Source: Promethearchaeota archaeon
GTDB taxonomy: Archaea > Asgardarchaeota > Thorarchaeia > Thorarchaeales > Thorarchaeaceae
Reading direction: 5' to 3'
DNA: 64,000 nucleotides
Assembly (NCBI GenBank): GCA_014728035.1
Contig: WJMJ01000022.1
Location: forward strand, 62,001-126,000
The position numbers and the translations under genes were made by a program. How positions within the stretch are numbered: position 1 is the first letter of the stretch; every line of letters begins with the position of its first letter. The notes under the pieces are model-generated. The model did not search any database. It worked only from the letters and a program-made list of their open reading frames with translations, and had not been told where the DNA came from. Positions 33,801 to 42,229 of this stretch are shown piece after piece.

Positions 33801-35033
33801 TTAATTACCTCCCATAGATTTTCTAACCAATTCCGTAAGTTCAATTACCTCTAAGGGCTTTTCACCTGATTCTAATGCCTCTTTTTTGGCACCATCCTCA
33901 AGTCCTCTTACACAGAATGGGCATGCGGTAACAAAGGTATCAGCACCTTTCTCTCTGGCTTCACTTACTCTAAGTTTAGCGATATATTCTGCATATTCTG
34001 GCAATCCTGCCTTCACGCCTCCACCTGAACCACAACATAGAGTTGCATCCTTTTCTCTATCAAGAGATACTCTTTCAGAACCTGGGATATTATCAATAAC
34101 CTGTCTAGGCTCATCATATACAGCGTCAGGAAACATGTGTCGACCTAGGTGACATGGGTCATGATATGCAATCCTCATGTTCATCGGTTGATTCATTTTA
34201 AGATCTCCCGAGCTGATTTTTTCTGCCATATACTGTGTGATATGGATAGTTTCGAAGGGAAGTGGTTCTCCGAGAATTCTAGGCCAATCTTTCACTACTG
34301 TACGATAACAGCCAGCACAGGAAAAGATGACAGTACCAGCTCCTGATTCATTGATTACTCGTACATTCTCTCTCACTAGACGTTCGACATCATCCAATTG
34401 ACCGGTCCGTATCAAAGGCGACCCACAACAGATTTCTTTCGAACTCACGGAATAGTCTGCACCGGTTGAGTCAAGGATAGAGGTCGTTGCTTTGGCAATA
34501 TCCTGATATCGATATCCAGTCGTACAACCAACAAAATAGAATACATCAGTGTCTGCTTTGTCTCGTTTTGAGTCATTCTCTATCCATGTGTTTCTTTCAC
34601 CGGATTCTCCATATGGATTGTCTACTCTACGTATGCTGTCTGCAAATTTTTTCTGACTAGGCAAAGGACCGATTCCCTGCTCTACTAGTAGGGCTCGAAT
34701 TCCTTCAGTTACGTGGACCGGAAGTACATTTGTATCGTTAACATAACGACACGTTGCCTCGCAAGCTCCACATGTTGTGCAAGAGAATATAATTTGCTCA
34801 AGAGCTTTCGAGTCTCTGATTGGAAATTCTTCTCTTAGTATTGCTCGAGCCAGTTCATTTCTCCCTGGTGAGAAATACGCATCAAAACCAAAATAGAGTC
34901 CTGCTGGACAGGTATCTGAGAATTTTTCGGATTCGGTTATGGATGGTAGAGTATGATAACAGAGTCCACAATGAACACAACTAAGGGCGGATTCTAATAG
35001 TTTCTCTCTTGTAAGTTTTTGTTCTACGGTCAT
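33801..35033 (-). CDS. GlcF-like Fe-S/CCG-domain subunit
   Basis: A 410-residue electron-transfer subunit with two N-terminal 4Fe-4S motifs: CVHCGLCYHT ... CPAG (starting at Cys18) and CTTCGACEATC. Two CCG domains follow, CCGSPLIRTG and CCGSGGGVKAG, as in GlcF, LutA and HdrD. Such subunits collect electrons from the flavin subunits and pass them to a carrier. It is flanked by two FAD-oxidase genes; GGAGGTGCATAG precedes the ATG and only 2 bases separate it from the first. Confidence 0.9.
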   Translation of the reverse strand: MTVEQKLTREKLLESALSCVHCGLCYHTLPSITESEKFSDTCPAGLYFGFDAYFSPGRNELARAILREEFPIRDSKALEQIIFSCTTCGACEATCRYVNDTNVLPVHVTEGIRALLVEQGIGPLPSQKKFADSIRRVDNPYGESGERNTWIENDSKRDKADTDVFYFVGCTTGYRYQDIAKATTSILDSTGADYSVSSKEICCGSPLIRTGQLDDVERLVRENVRVINESGAGTVIFSCAGCYRTVVKDWPRILGEPLPFETIHITQYMAEKISSGDLKMNQPMNMRIAYHDPCHLGRHMFPDAVYDEPRQVIDNIPGSERVSLDREKDATLCCGSGGGVKAGLPEYAEYIAKLRVSEAREKGADTFVTACPFCVRGLEDGAKKEALESGEKPLEVIELTELVRKSMGGN

Positions 35034-35035
35034 CT

Positions 35036-36523
35036 CTATGCACCTCCAATGTTGGATGGAATACCTCCTTCACCGTTGAACAGCATGGATGGGTGAAGGA
35101 TATTTTGAGGGTCCATTACTCCTTTTAGCCGTCGCAATGATTGATAGTATGGCTGAAGCTCTGTTCTCTTATAGACAAGTTCGGAAACAATCGAGTTTCG
35201 GGGCACATTGATTATACCTCCATTGTCCATTACAGTTTGGTACATTCCTCTGTAGAGTTGTAGTAAATCCACTTCTCCGATCATCGGTAGATTATCAGGT
35301 TGAATGTTTCTCTCTCCATAGAATATATCGTATTCGCAGAAGTAAGTTCTTCCAAGTTCGATTGAATTCATCAGGAATCCAATCTGTTCATCCTCATTTA
35401 CTCCCACACTCTGAAGATATTCCGTTACTGCTCCTCGAACTGATGATAATCTTCCAGCAGTGGAGTAGTACTCAACTCTGACATGAGGGTCATACTCAAA
35501 ATGATTAATTGCACTGGTGGGTTTCGTAAACTCCTCTTTCAGCATTACTTCAAGTCCAGTGGTTGGTGCATCTCTTGACAAACTCAGATTGTGATCAGCA
35601 GCAGCTTCCTCCAAATCTTTTCTTTCGACTTCAATAAGGTCAGACTCGCCACCAAGTGCAAAGATTGCGTTCCATTTTGGTAAATTGTTGGTAAGCTTGT
35701 CATAAGTTTCTATAGAAGATGCAGCTAGTCCTGCAAGCATTTTGTTATCCAGAAGTAAGACTGACTGGGCTGCTTCTGTAGAAAGGGTCATTTTTCGAGT
35801 GTCTTGGACCAGTTTTTGTAGATTATCACTCTCACAAAAGAGAAACTCGTACTCATTTAGTCTATACTTCATTTTACAGCTGGCTTGAGATACAATACCA
35901 AATGCTCCCATTCCTCCTAGGATAAGTCTTCCAACATCCATTCTTGGTGAAAATGGGCAGTCTCCTTGTGGTGTTCCCGTTTCAAGTCCATCAGACCCGG
36001 TGGCTACCATTTCTCCATCAGTATTAGTAAACATGTAAGTAAGAAGCATCCAGTCCTGTTCATATCCATGACGATTAGCTTCAAGCAATGGATAACGTCC
36101 GTAGTATGTACTTAGAACCGAGGTGTCCGCAGGCATCCGAATGGGTGTGATAACCCGAAATCCATCTTCTTCTAACGATTTGTTCAATTTGCGAAAAGTG
36201 AGCCCTGGTTCGATATCAACACTCATTCCATCAAATGACTTGTTGATAGATATAGTCCCATTTAGTTGACTCATATCTATTATGATACTTTGTTGTGATG
36301 ATAGTGTACTTCCATGAAAATCATAGCTCGAACTAACCGGAACCAATGCAAGTTTGTGCTTTGATGCGATTTTTACAATACTTGAAATTTCGCTTCTATC
36401 GGTTGGTTGAACAACAGCTTGAGCTTGTCCTTCAATCAACGGAAAGAAGCGGTTAATTTGAAATTTATTCAAGACCTGTTCTTCAGCTAAGAAATTACCA
36501 AGGTCTTTTCTCCATTCATTCAT
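35036..36523 (-). CDS. FAD-linked oxidase subunit (GlcE/GlcD-like)
   Basis: A 495-residue PCMH-type flavoprotein, first gene of the operon. It shows the family pattern VVQPTDRSEISSIVKIASKH, SSYDFHGSTLSS, the NGTISINKSFDGMSVDIEPG strand and a MGGMGAFGIVSQ-like glycine loop. It is smaller and more diverged than the 587-residue partner, so the pair resembles GlcD and GlcE sharing one Fe-S subunit. The substrate is unknown. GAGAGGTTTAGGA precedes the ATG. Confidence 0.82.
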   Translation of the reverse strand: MNEWRKDLGNFLAEEQVLNKFQINRFFPLIEGQAQAVVQPTDRSEISSIVKIASKHKLALVPVSSSYDFHGSTLSSQQSIIIDMSQLNGTISINKSFDGMSVDIEPGLTFRKLNKSLEEDGFRVITPIRMPADTSVLSTYYGRYPLLEANRHGYEQDWMLLTYMFTNTDGEMVATGSDGLETGTPQGDCPFSPRMDVGRLILGGMGAFGIVSQASCKMKYRLNEYEFLFCESDNLQKLVQDTRKMTLSTEAAQSVLLLDNKMLAGLAASSIETYDKLTNNLPKWNAIFALGGESDLIEVERKDLEEAAADHNLSLSRDAPTTGLEVMLKEEFTKPTSAINHFEYDPHVRVEYYSTAGRLSSVRGAVTEYLQSVGVNEDEQIGFLMNSIELGRTYFCEYDIFYGERNIQPDNLPMIGEVDLLQLYRGMYQTVMDNGGIINVPRNSIVSELVYKRTELQPYYQSLRRLKGVMDPQNILHPSMLFNGEGGIPSNIGGA

Positions 36524-36706
36524 TTCCTAAACCTCTCTCTCCTCGACCAAGATTCTATGTCATTATAAAATGAATCAAAGTCATGATGTGCTTTTGAGGC
36601 ACTCAAGTCACATCCTTATCAAATTTACTCAAAAAATAAACTAAAACAATAAACGAATGTTACAGACTGAAAGAAATCTGAAACTTACGAATTCTAAGCT
36701 TGGATC

Positions 36707-36916
36707 CTATTCCGTTGGTTTGTATTCGCCTGTATAAAACTCGTCTAGCTTTCCCTCATCTGATGCCATTTCAGCAAGTCTTGTTCGCTCTCGTACTTGA
36801 TCTTGATTCAAGCATCTATGACATTCTCCACAGTACATCTCTCTGATGTGCCATTTATTGTAACGTTTTCTTCTTTTGGTACTACCACAATATGGGCAAG
36901 GTTCAACATCTGTCAT
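36707..36916 (-). CDS. small zinc-ribbon protein (69 aa)
   Basis: CPYCGSTKRRKRYNKWHIRE followed by YCGECHRCL gives two CxxC pairs and a basic loop, the pattern of a rubredoxin-like or IS-type zinc ribbon. The C-terminal 30 residues are acidic. Small ribbons of this sort bind nucleic acid or act in complexes; no specific role is proposed. GTGAGGAT precedes the ATG. Confidence 0.65.
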   Translation of the reverse strand: MTDVEPCPYCGSTKRRKRYNKWHIREMYCGECHRCLNQDQVRERTRLAEMASDEGKLDEFYTGEYKPTE

Positions 36917-37416
36917 ATCCTCACTTCTGCGTATAAACTGATAAGTATCTTGTAGATAGTCGATAGTGGACTATTTTTCTTAGTTCGCAGTAGATGACTT
37001 GTCGTTAGAAAACTACAAAGATGTGGAATGGTTTTAGAACGAAGTAGATGAACCTGATATTCCCTTCACGATTCGTTATTTGGATTGTGGAATTCTTACT
37101 TTATCTATGAAAGCAAAACCTGAGAATCTTGAAATAAAAAATACTCGCTTAAGATCAGTAGATGGTAAAAAAATGTAAGCTTTCCCATTCCCCAACCTAT
37201 ACAATTCGAAACCGATTCCACACTCATTCTCATAAGTATTGATGAAGGCCCACTTTACAAATCTCCCACTACGTGCGACAAATGGGATATCTAGTGATGA
37301 GATGATTCACTGTATTTTGAAAACAGAACGACTTACCGCTGTGAAGACTAATACAGATTGACACCTCCCTCTTATAGAGGTGAACTCTGCTGAAAACTGA
37401 CTCAGAACATTATACT
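36917..37416. other. 500-bp interval without a convincing gene
   Basis: No ORF with a start, SD and normal codon use is visible. The plus strand has a stop-free stretch at 37038-37175 that could encode DIPFTIRYLDCGILTLSMKA and more, ending GKKM, but it lacks a start codon. It may be the remnant of a lost gene. The rest is AT-rich with no repeat that I can see. Confidence 0.4.
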
Positions 37417-37467
37417 TATATGGTTTGCATCACAAACTGAAATTATATATGGTTTGTATAACAAACT
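37417..37467 (+). promoter_or_regulatory. tandem GTTTG-N5-CAAAC operators at the promoter of the DUF362 gene
   Basis: Two 22-bp copies (37417-37438 and 37446-37467) agree at 20 of 22 bases. Each has TATATGG, then GTTTG, five variable bases, CAAAC and T. The dyads are exact. Their centres are 29 bp apart, nearly three helical turns. Each contains a TATATGG TATA-like element, so a regulator bound there would contact TBP directly. They lie about 95 bp upstream of ATG 37561. Confidence 0.7.
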
Positions 37468-37560
37468 ATTATTCGGGAACGAAAGGAAAGTGTAAGGAAT
37501 TAATTCGATTGGTGTTAACCCTCGAAACTTTCGTTTTCACTGTTGGATGGAGTTCTAAAC

Positions 37561-38784
37561 ATGACAGAAAAATCAAAGGTCTACTATGGCTCTGTGATAG
37601 CTGGGCAACCTGAGAGATTTGCAAACCCCTCAGAAAAGCTTGACAAGATACTTGAGCATTTAGACCTGAGTACTATTGAGAAGAAAGACAAGGTTGCAAT
37701 TAAGATGCATCTTGGCTTCAATGATGGATACCAAACAGTACCTGTATTCTTTGTGCGTCGTATTGCTAAGGCAATCAAAGAGAAGGGCGCTTTTCCTTTT
37801 GTGACAGACAATCCCACTGCAGTTTACAATGCAGCAGAACGTGGATATACCTCTGAAACTTGTGGATGTCCTTTGATTCCGATTGCGGGAGTCAAAGATG
37901 GCTATACAACCAAAAAGGAGGTTGGATACAAGGGTGTTGAAGATCTTGACGCAGCTGGTGTCCTTCTAGATGCAGACGTTTTGATTAACTTAACACATAC
38001 GAAAGGACATGGTTCTTGTGGATATGGTGGTGCTTTCAAGAATATAGCACTTGGTGGTTATAGTGGCCCCTCACGATGGCACAAAATTCATGGAGTAGTT
38101 GCTTTTGATTCGTATTTTGATAAAGAAAAAATGACAAAAGAACATATCCTCAAGTTACGTGAAGCATGTCCTAGAGATGCACCAACATGGAGTGAACAGA
38201 GAAAAGAGCCTACTATGGCTTTCTATGCCTGTGATCAATGTCATGGAGCTGAACCTAAACCCTGTGAAAAGGCTGATGATGGATTAACTGGTTGGAAGAT
38301 ACAGAAAGATAACTTCTATGCCTTTCAAGAGTTAATGGCACATGCATCAAAGCTAATTCTGGATTCTTTCGATAAAGAAAAAATGTTTCATCTAAACTTC
38401 ATGATGGACATCACGCCATATTGCGATTGCATGGGAATGGGAATGCCTGCTGTTATTCCTGATATTGGAATCACCGGAAGTCGTGACATTGTAGCTATTG
38501 AGTTTGCTAGTCTTGATCTTATTGGTGAAGCTGGCTTAATCGAAGGTGTTGTGAAGCAAATACCCCATAGCTATATGAGAATCAATCCTGATTTGACTAC
38601 TGACCTTCATCCGTTCCAATTATTACATGGTCCATTCAAAGATCCTTACAAGGTTGCGGAATTTGGTGAAGAAATGGGACTAGGTTCTCGTGAATATGAG
38701 CTTATAGAGGTATTATCACCCAAAGAGACTGGAGAGATGGATAGCTCTGGACACACCTATGAAGGCGGAGCTACATTCTTCTAG
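37561..38784 (+). CDS. DUF362 family protein
   Basis: A 407-residue protein of the DUF362 type (KVAIKMHLGFNDGYQTVPVF, then PFVTDNPTAVYNA, GHGSCGYGGAFKNIALGGYSG and TPYCDCMGMG). The family often carries ferredoxin clusters; here cysteines occur as ACDQCHGAEPKPC and YCDC, which may bind an Fe-S cluster or zinc. The biological role of DUF362 proteins is unsettled. GGATGGAG leads to ATG 37561, which is preferred over a TTG at 37543. Tandem palindromes upstream indicate tight regulation. Confidence 0.8.
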   Translation: MTEKSKVYYGSVIAGQPERFANPSEKLDKILEHLDLSTIEKKDKVAIKMHLGFNDGYQTVPVFFVRRIAKAIKEKGAFPFVTDNPTAVYNAAERGYTSETCGCPLIPIAGVKDGYTTKKEVGYKGVEDLDAAGVLLDADVLINLTHTKGHGSCGYGGAFKNIALGGYSGPSRWHKIHGVVAFDSYFDKEKMTKEHILKLREACPRDAPTWSEQRKEPTMAFYACDQCHGAEPKPCEKADDGLTGWKIQKDNFYAFQELMAHASKLILDSFDKEKMFHLNFMMDITPYCDCMGMGMPAVIPDIGITGSRDIVAIEFASLDLIGEAGLIEGVVKQIPHSYMRINPDLTTDLHPFQLLHGPFKDPYKVAEFGEEMGLGSREYELIEVLSPKETGEMDSSGHTYEGGATFF

Positions 38785-38786
38785 TT

Positions 38787-38829
38787 TAGAATACTGTGAC
38801 AGGTAAATTCAGTGCCTGTCCCTATTCTA
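38787..38829. terminator. bidirectional terminator between convergent genes
   Basis: A nested hairpin: TAGAATA/TATTCTA (outer 7 bp) and GACAGG/CCTGTC (inner 6 bp) with an 11-base loop. It fills the 42 bases between the stop of the DUF362 gene and that of the TauE/SafE gene, and its outer arm contains the TAG of the latter. Confidence 0.65.
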
Positions 38830-39711
38830 TCTTTTATCAGTATCAACAATATCTTTCTTGTCATCTTTTCCATTTCTAGTTGCAACAACAATCAGTACTA
38901 AAAAGATAACTACGGCAATTACACCAGCCACTGGATTTTGTACCAGTGTATCAAATATTGTATAAATACCTAATAATACCGCTGCGGTACCTACCGTTGG
39001 AATTAGCCGGTCTGGTTTTACAGCACTTACAAAATACGCTGCAAAAGGAGCTGATAGAATAGCACCAATCAGCAATGGAATCTCGAGCTGCAGAAACAGA
39101 TCAAGATTTAGTTCGGTTCTTTCTAGTAATACATAGAGTGCATAAGAGGTTCCGGTTGTAACTGCTTCTGCAGTAGCTGTAGAAGCTACCGCTTTTCTGC
39201 TCTCTCTCCCAGACAAGATTTGCCCTCCAGCTACTACTGCTCCATATCCTCCTCCACTCAAACTCTTATTTAATGAAGCGATAAATCCAATGATAGTGAC
39301 TTTTCTGTAATTGAAACTCCATCTGAATTTTTGAGCCACAAGACTTCCAGTAATTATTACAGTAATGGCAACATATATTGTAATAAAAAGCTCAGAAAAC
39401 GACACTGCAATACCCACTCCAACAGCTGCTCCTATCATTCCCATAGTTGACAAAATGGCTGATACCTTGAAGTCTTTGGATTCTGGGTCCGAACTAATAG
39501 TACCTGCAAGTCTATGAAGAAGAGCCGTGATGGCGGATGACACAAATTCCGAGAATAATATTGCTGGGACTACTCTATAGACTGAATATCCTCCAATTAT
39601 CAGAACTGGTGCAAGAATTGTACCATATCCAAGTCCAAGTGTGGAATCAAAATATTTGCTAATGAAACCTGTTATGCACAATAATATGAATAATAGTGTA
39701 AACAAATCCAT
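38827..39711 (-). CDS. TauE/SafE-family membrane transporter
   Basis: A 294-residue protein of about eight membrane segments. The family pattern is visible: GFISKYFDSTLGLGYGTILAPVL near the N-terminus and the internal repeat IGFIASLNKSLSGGGYGAVVAGGQ. Members export or import sulfite, sulfoacetate or other organic anions. No sulfur gene is next door, so the substrate is unknown. A 24-bp near-perfect palindrome 58 bp upstream adjoins the AAATTAAAATATG promoter. Confidence 0.85.
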   Translation of the reverse strand: MDLFTLLFILLCITGFISKYFDSTLGLGYGTILAPVLIIGGYSVYRVVPAILFSEFVSSAITALLHRLAGTISSDPESKDFKVSAILSTMGMIGAAVGVGIAVSFSELFITIYVAITVIITGSLVAQKFRWSFNYRKVTIIGFIASLNKSLSGGGYGAVVAGGQILSGRESRKAVASTATAEAVTTGTSYALYVLLERTELNLDLFLQLEIPLLIGAILSAPFAAYFVSAVKPDRLIPTVGTAAVLLGIYTIFDTLVQNPVAGVIAVVIFLVLIVVATRNGKDDKKDIVDTDKR

Positions 39712-39768
39712 TTTATTTCAGTCTATCATCAACACTTTTTCTAGGGATAGTATGAACATATTTTAATT

Positions 39769-39792
39769 TACCAGTATTGTACAATATTGGTA
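39769..39792. promoter_or_regulatory. 24-bp near-perfect palindrome between divergent genes
   Basis: TACCAGTATTGT meets ACAATATTGGTA; only the sixth base pair breaks the symmetry. It lies just upstream of the TATA-like element of the TauE/SafE gene (minus strand) and 33 bp before the Ntn-hydrolase gene (plus strand). It is well placed to regulate both. Confidence 0.65.
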
Positions 39793-39824
39793 GATTGATG
39801 CTTTGCGATATCCTATAGCCTATA

Positions 39825-40844
39825 TTGAGTATCACCATCAATCGAATGGGGATTACATTGGATAGAACAAAATCATATGCTTTAATCATATTTTTGATGC
39901 TTCTGTCAATAAGCGGGAACCATTCGCTATTTGTTACTTCACAACAATCTTCAACTCCTCAATCCTGTACGATTGCTACGTTATCGATTGGTGATTCTGT
40001 TCTCTTTGGTAACAATGAAGACTATTCCATGAAAGGAACTGCATTTTGGTTCGTTCCATCTGATACTGGTTATGGTGCAGTTATCTTTGGATACTATGGA
40101 AACTGGCATCCCGCGGATGGTTTCGCACAAGGTGGCATGAATGAAATGGGCCTTTGTTGTGATGCTAATGCTCTCTCAGATGCACCTCTAAATGCTAAAC
40201 CTGAATTGGAACCTGCTCCATTTGATTTCTTCCCGCCTATTCTGGAGGAATGTGCCACCGTTAATGATACGATTAACTGGTTCCAAACTCATGATTTCGG
40301 TCCAGTGGCCCATGGTCAATTTCACTTTGCAGACGCAAATGGTGATGCTGTCGTAATCAGCGCAGGCGAAAATGGTGAGTGGGCATTTTCTAGACTTGGT
40401 GATGATGAGTATCTACTCTCTACTAACTTCAATCTGGTGAATCCAGACAATGGCTGGCATCCCTGTTGGCGCTATGAAACAGCTGATGAGATGCTTTCTG
40501 AATTCAATCACGAGGCCAATGTGACAGTAAGTAATCTGGCAGACGTAATGCAGGCAACCATTCAGACTGGTGCATATCCTACTCAATACACAAATATCTT
40601 CAATCCAAAATCACTTGACTTCTATGTCTGGCATAATGGAGATTTTTCTGAGTATAGGATATACAATTTGGCTGATGAGTTAGAGAACCTAACTGAGATC
40701 ACATATCACAAAATTCCAGTTGAACTCGGTGAGCCAGATTGGTTCTTCCCGCCACAGCTCCCAGTATTCGTTGCAATACCTGTTGGAATTGTTGCTATTG
40801 TTTCAATTCTTATCGTCTGGTATGTAAAAAGACGACGAAAATAA
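39825..40844 (+). CDS. exported, membrane-anchored Ntn-hydrolase (choloylglycine hydrolase/acyltransferase-like)
   Basis: A 339-residue protein with an N-terminal signal segment (ALIIFLMLLSISGNHSLF) and a C-terminal anchor (VFVAIPVGIVAIVSILIVW followed by KRRRK). After the signal, SCTIATLSIGDSVLFGNNEDY has a Cys (48) in the position of the N-terminal nucleophile and the GNNEDY strand typical of linear amide C-N hydrolases. The nucleophile would be exposed by proteolysis. It should hydrolyse amide bonds outside the cell; the substrate is unknown. Start TTG 39825 or ATG 39846. Confidence 0.75.
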   Translation: MSITINRMGITLDRTKSYALIIFLMLLSISGNHSLFVTSQQSSTPQSCTIATLSIGDSVLFGNNEDYSMKGTAFWFVPSDTGYGAVIFGYYGNWHPADGFAQGGMNEMGLCCDANALSDAPLNAKPELEPAPFDFFPPILEECATVNDTINWFQTHDFGPVAHGQFHFADANGDAVVISAGENGEWAFSRLGDDEYLLSTNFNLVNPDNGWHPCWRYETADEMLSEFNHEANVTVSNLADVMQATIQTGAYPTQYTNIFNPKSLDFYVWHNGDFSEYRIYNLADELENLTEITYHKIPVELGEPDWFFPPQLPVFVAIPVGIVAIVSILIVWYVKRRRK

Positions 40845-40854
40845 AGAAGTGATG

Positions 40855-40908
40855 TGGTTGAAGGCTAGTAGATTTGTTCTACCACTTCAACCAAATTCCA
40901 TTTTTTTT
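40855..40908 (+). terminator. long hairpin with T tract after the Ntn-hydrolase gene
   Basis: TGGTTGAAG pairs with CTTCAACCA and, inside, TAGTAGA with TCTACCA (one G-U) around TTTGT, with a 2-base bulge. A run of eight T follows at 40901-40908. This looks like an intrinsic terminator for the plus strand and separates it from the hydrogenase operon that ends at 40916 on the minus strand. Confidence 0.75.
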
Positions 40909-40915
40909 GGATGTT

Positions 40916-42229
40916 CTACTTGATCATAGGGTCTGGTAGTTCAAGGCCTTCGTGAGCCTTATCTTCAAAGACTTGCTTGGCAGCGACTAGTAGGCTCTTC
41001 TCAATTCCTGCTATATTGTGGTTTGTTGCGACAATAAGGTTGGCTTTCGTGATGAGGCCTTCTTCATCAGACCAGTAATTATGAATGAGTGTACCTCGTG
41101 GTGCTTCAACACATCCAACTCCTTGTCCTTTCTGTGGTTCAACATCCGATAGTTTAACATCAGTGCTGACAATTTCGGGGTCTTTGAGAAGTATCTCAAT
41201 CTCTTCGATTGCTTGTACTAATTCGATAATTCTTGCCCAATGGTATGCAAAAGTTGCATGTATTACTCGCCCAAGTTTATCCCGCATCTCCTCTAATGCT
41301 TCATTTGCTATTGGAGTGGCCATCTTATCAGCTACATTCACTCGCGCTAAAGAGTTAGCTCTCCAGATTCCTTCAGGATAACCTACTTCTTTGTAGTAGA
41401 TATGAGTGGCATAGGAGTGGTCCGAAACGTATTCACCCATGTACTTCTTGTACTGCTTTGGTTTGAAGTCTTCGACAATCTCTCCCTCTGGATTCATGAT
41501 CCGAATCTTACCGTCATAAATCTCCAAGTCGCCTTTGTTATGCATCCCTACATAGTATGTTGGTGCAATAGCTAGCTTTGTAATTGGGTCCCAGTAATCC
41601 GTAACGACCTTCTTTGCTAAATCCACGGTCTGAAGCGTCCATTCCTTGGCTTCCTTGACTCTTTCAAGGAATGTATCTCGCTTTTCTTCAGAGAATGGGT
41701 TGAGCATACCACCTGGAGTAGCTGTTACAGGATGAATTGCTTTCCCACCAACAGCTGTTATGAGTTCCTGCCCGAATTTCATGACTTGAAGTGCAAGTTT
41801 TCCAACATCAGGTAATTCCTTGATGATGGTTGCGACATTACGTCTTGCTGGATCTGCAAAAGGCCCAACAACAAAATCCGGTGCAGCAAGCGCAAAGAAG
41901 TGTAATGCGTGACTACTGTATTGTTTAGCATTGATAATCAATCTACGTAATTTGATGGCTGCCGGTGGGGGTGTGACCTTCCAAGCCTCCTCTACCGCCT
42001 TGACTGATGCAAGATGGTGGGGAACTGGACATATCCCACAGATTCGTGGTGCTATTCGTGGGGCTTCTTCTGCAAATCTACCCTCTAGGAATTTCTCAAA
42101 GAATCGTGTTGAAGATACATTAAATTGCACATCTTTGACTTTGCCATCCTTAGTCAACTTCACCGTTAGCTCGCCATGCCCCTCAAGTCGGGTAACTGGC
42201 GCAATTTTGATAGACTTTTCGTCAGTCAT
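40916..42229 (-). CDS. F420-non-reducing [NiFe] hydrogenase large subunit, lacking the C-terminal nickel motif
   Basis: A 437-residue MvhA/VhuA homologue. The N-terminal L1 motif RICGICPVPHH (Cys64, Cys67) is intact and the sequence is collinear with group 3c hydrogenases (PVTRLEGHGEL at the start). It ends LELPDPMIK with TAG. The usual L2 motif DPCxxCxxH that supplies two more nickel ligands is missing, and nothing downstream in any frame restores it; a hairpin and convergent gene follow. In methanogen Vhu the motif sits on a separate small selenoprotein, VhuU. A similar partner must be encoded elsewhere. Confidence 0.9.
   Translation of the reverse strand: MTDEKSIKIAPVTRLEGHGELTVKLTKDGKVKDVQFNVSSTRFFEKFLEGRFAEEAPRIAPRICGICPVPHHLASVKAVEEAWKVTPPPAAIKLRRLIINAKQYSSHALHFFALAAPDFVVGPFADPARRNVATIIKELPDVGKLALQVMKFGQELITAVGGKAIHPVTATPGGMLNPFSEEKRDTFLERVKEAKEWTLQTVDLAKKVVTDYWDPITKLAIAPTYYVGMHNKGDLEIYDGKIRIMNPEGEIVEDFKPKQYKKYMGEYVSDHSYATHIYYKEVGYPEGIWRANSLARVNVADKMATPIANEALEEMRDKLGRVIHATFAYHWARIIELVQAIEEIEILLKDPEIVSTDVKLSDVEPQKGQGVGCVEAPRGTLIHNYWSDEEGLITKANLIVATNHNIAGIEKSLLVAAKQVFEDKAHEGLELPDPMIK

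Noticed and set aside
37425..37613. Plus-strand frame of 62 codons overlapping the DUF362 start
   Set aside because: It runs through the operator copies and overlaps the real gene in another frame, with no SD and no recognisable protein.
40845..40915. VhuU-like peptide directly after the hydrogenase large subunit
   Set aside because: The 70 bases hold a terminator hairpin and no DP(C/U)xxC coding potential in any frame on either strand.
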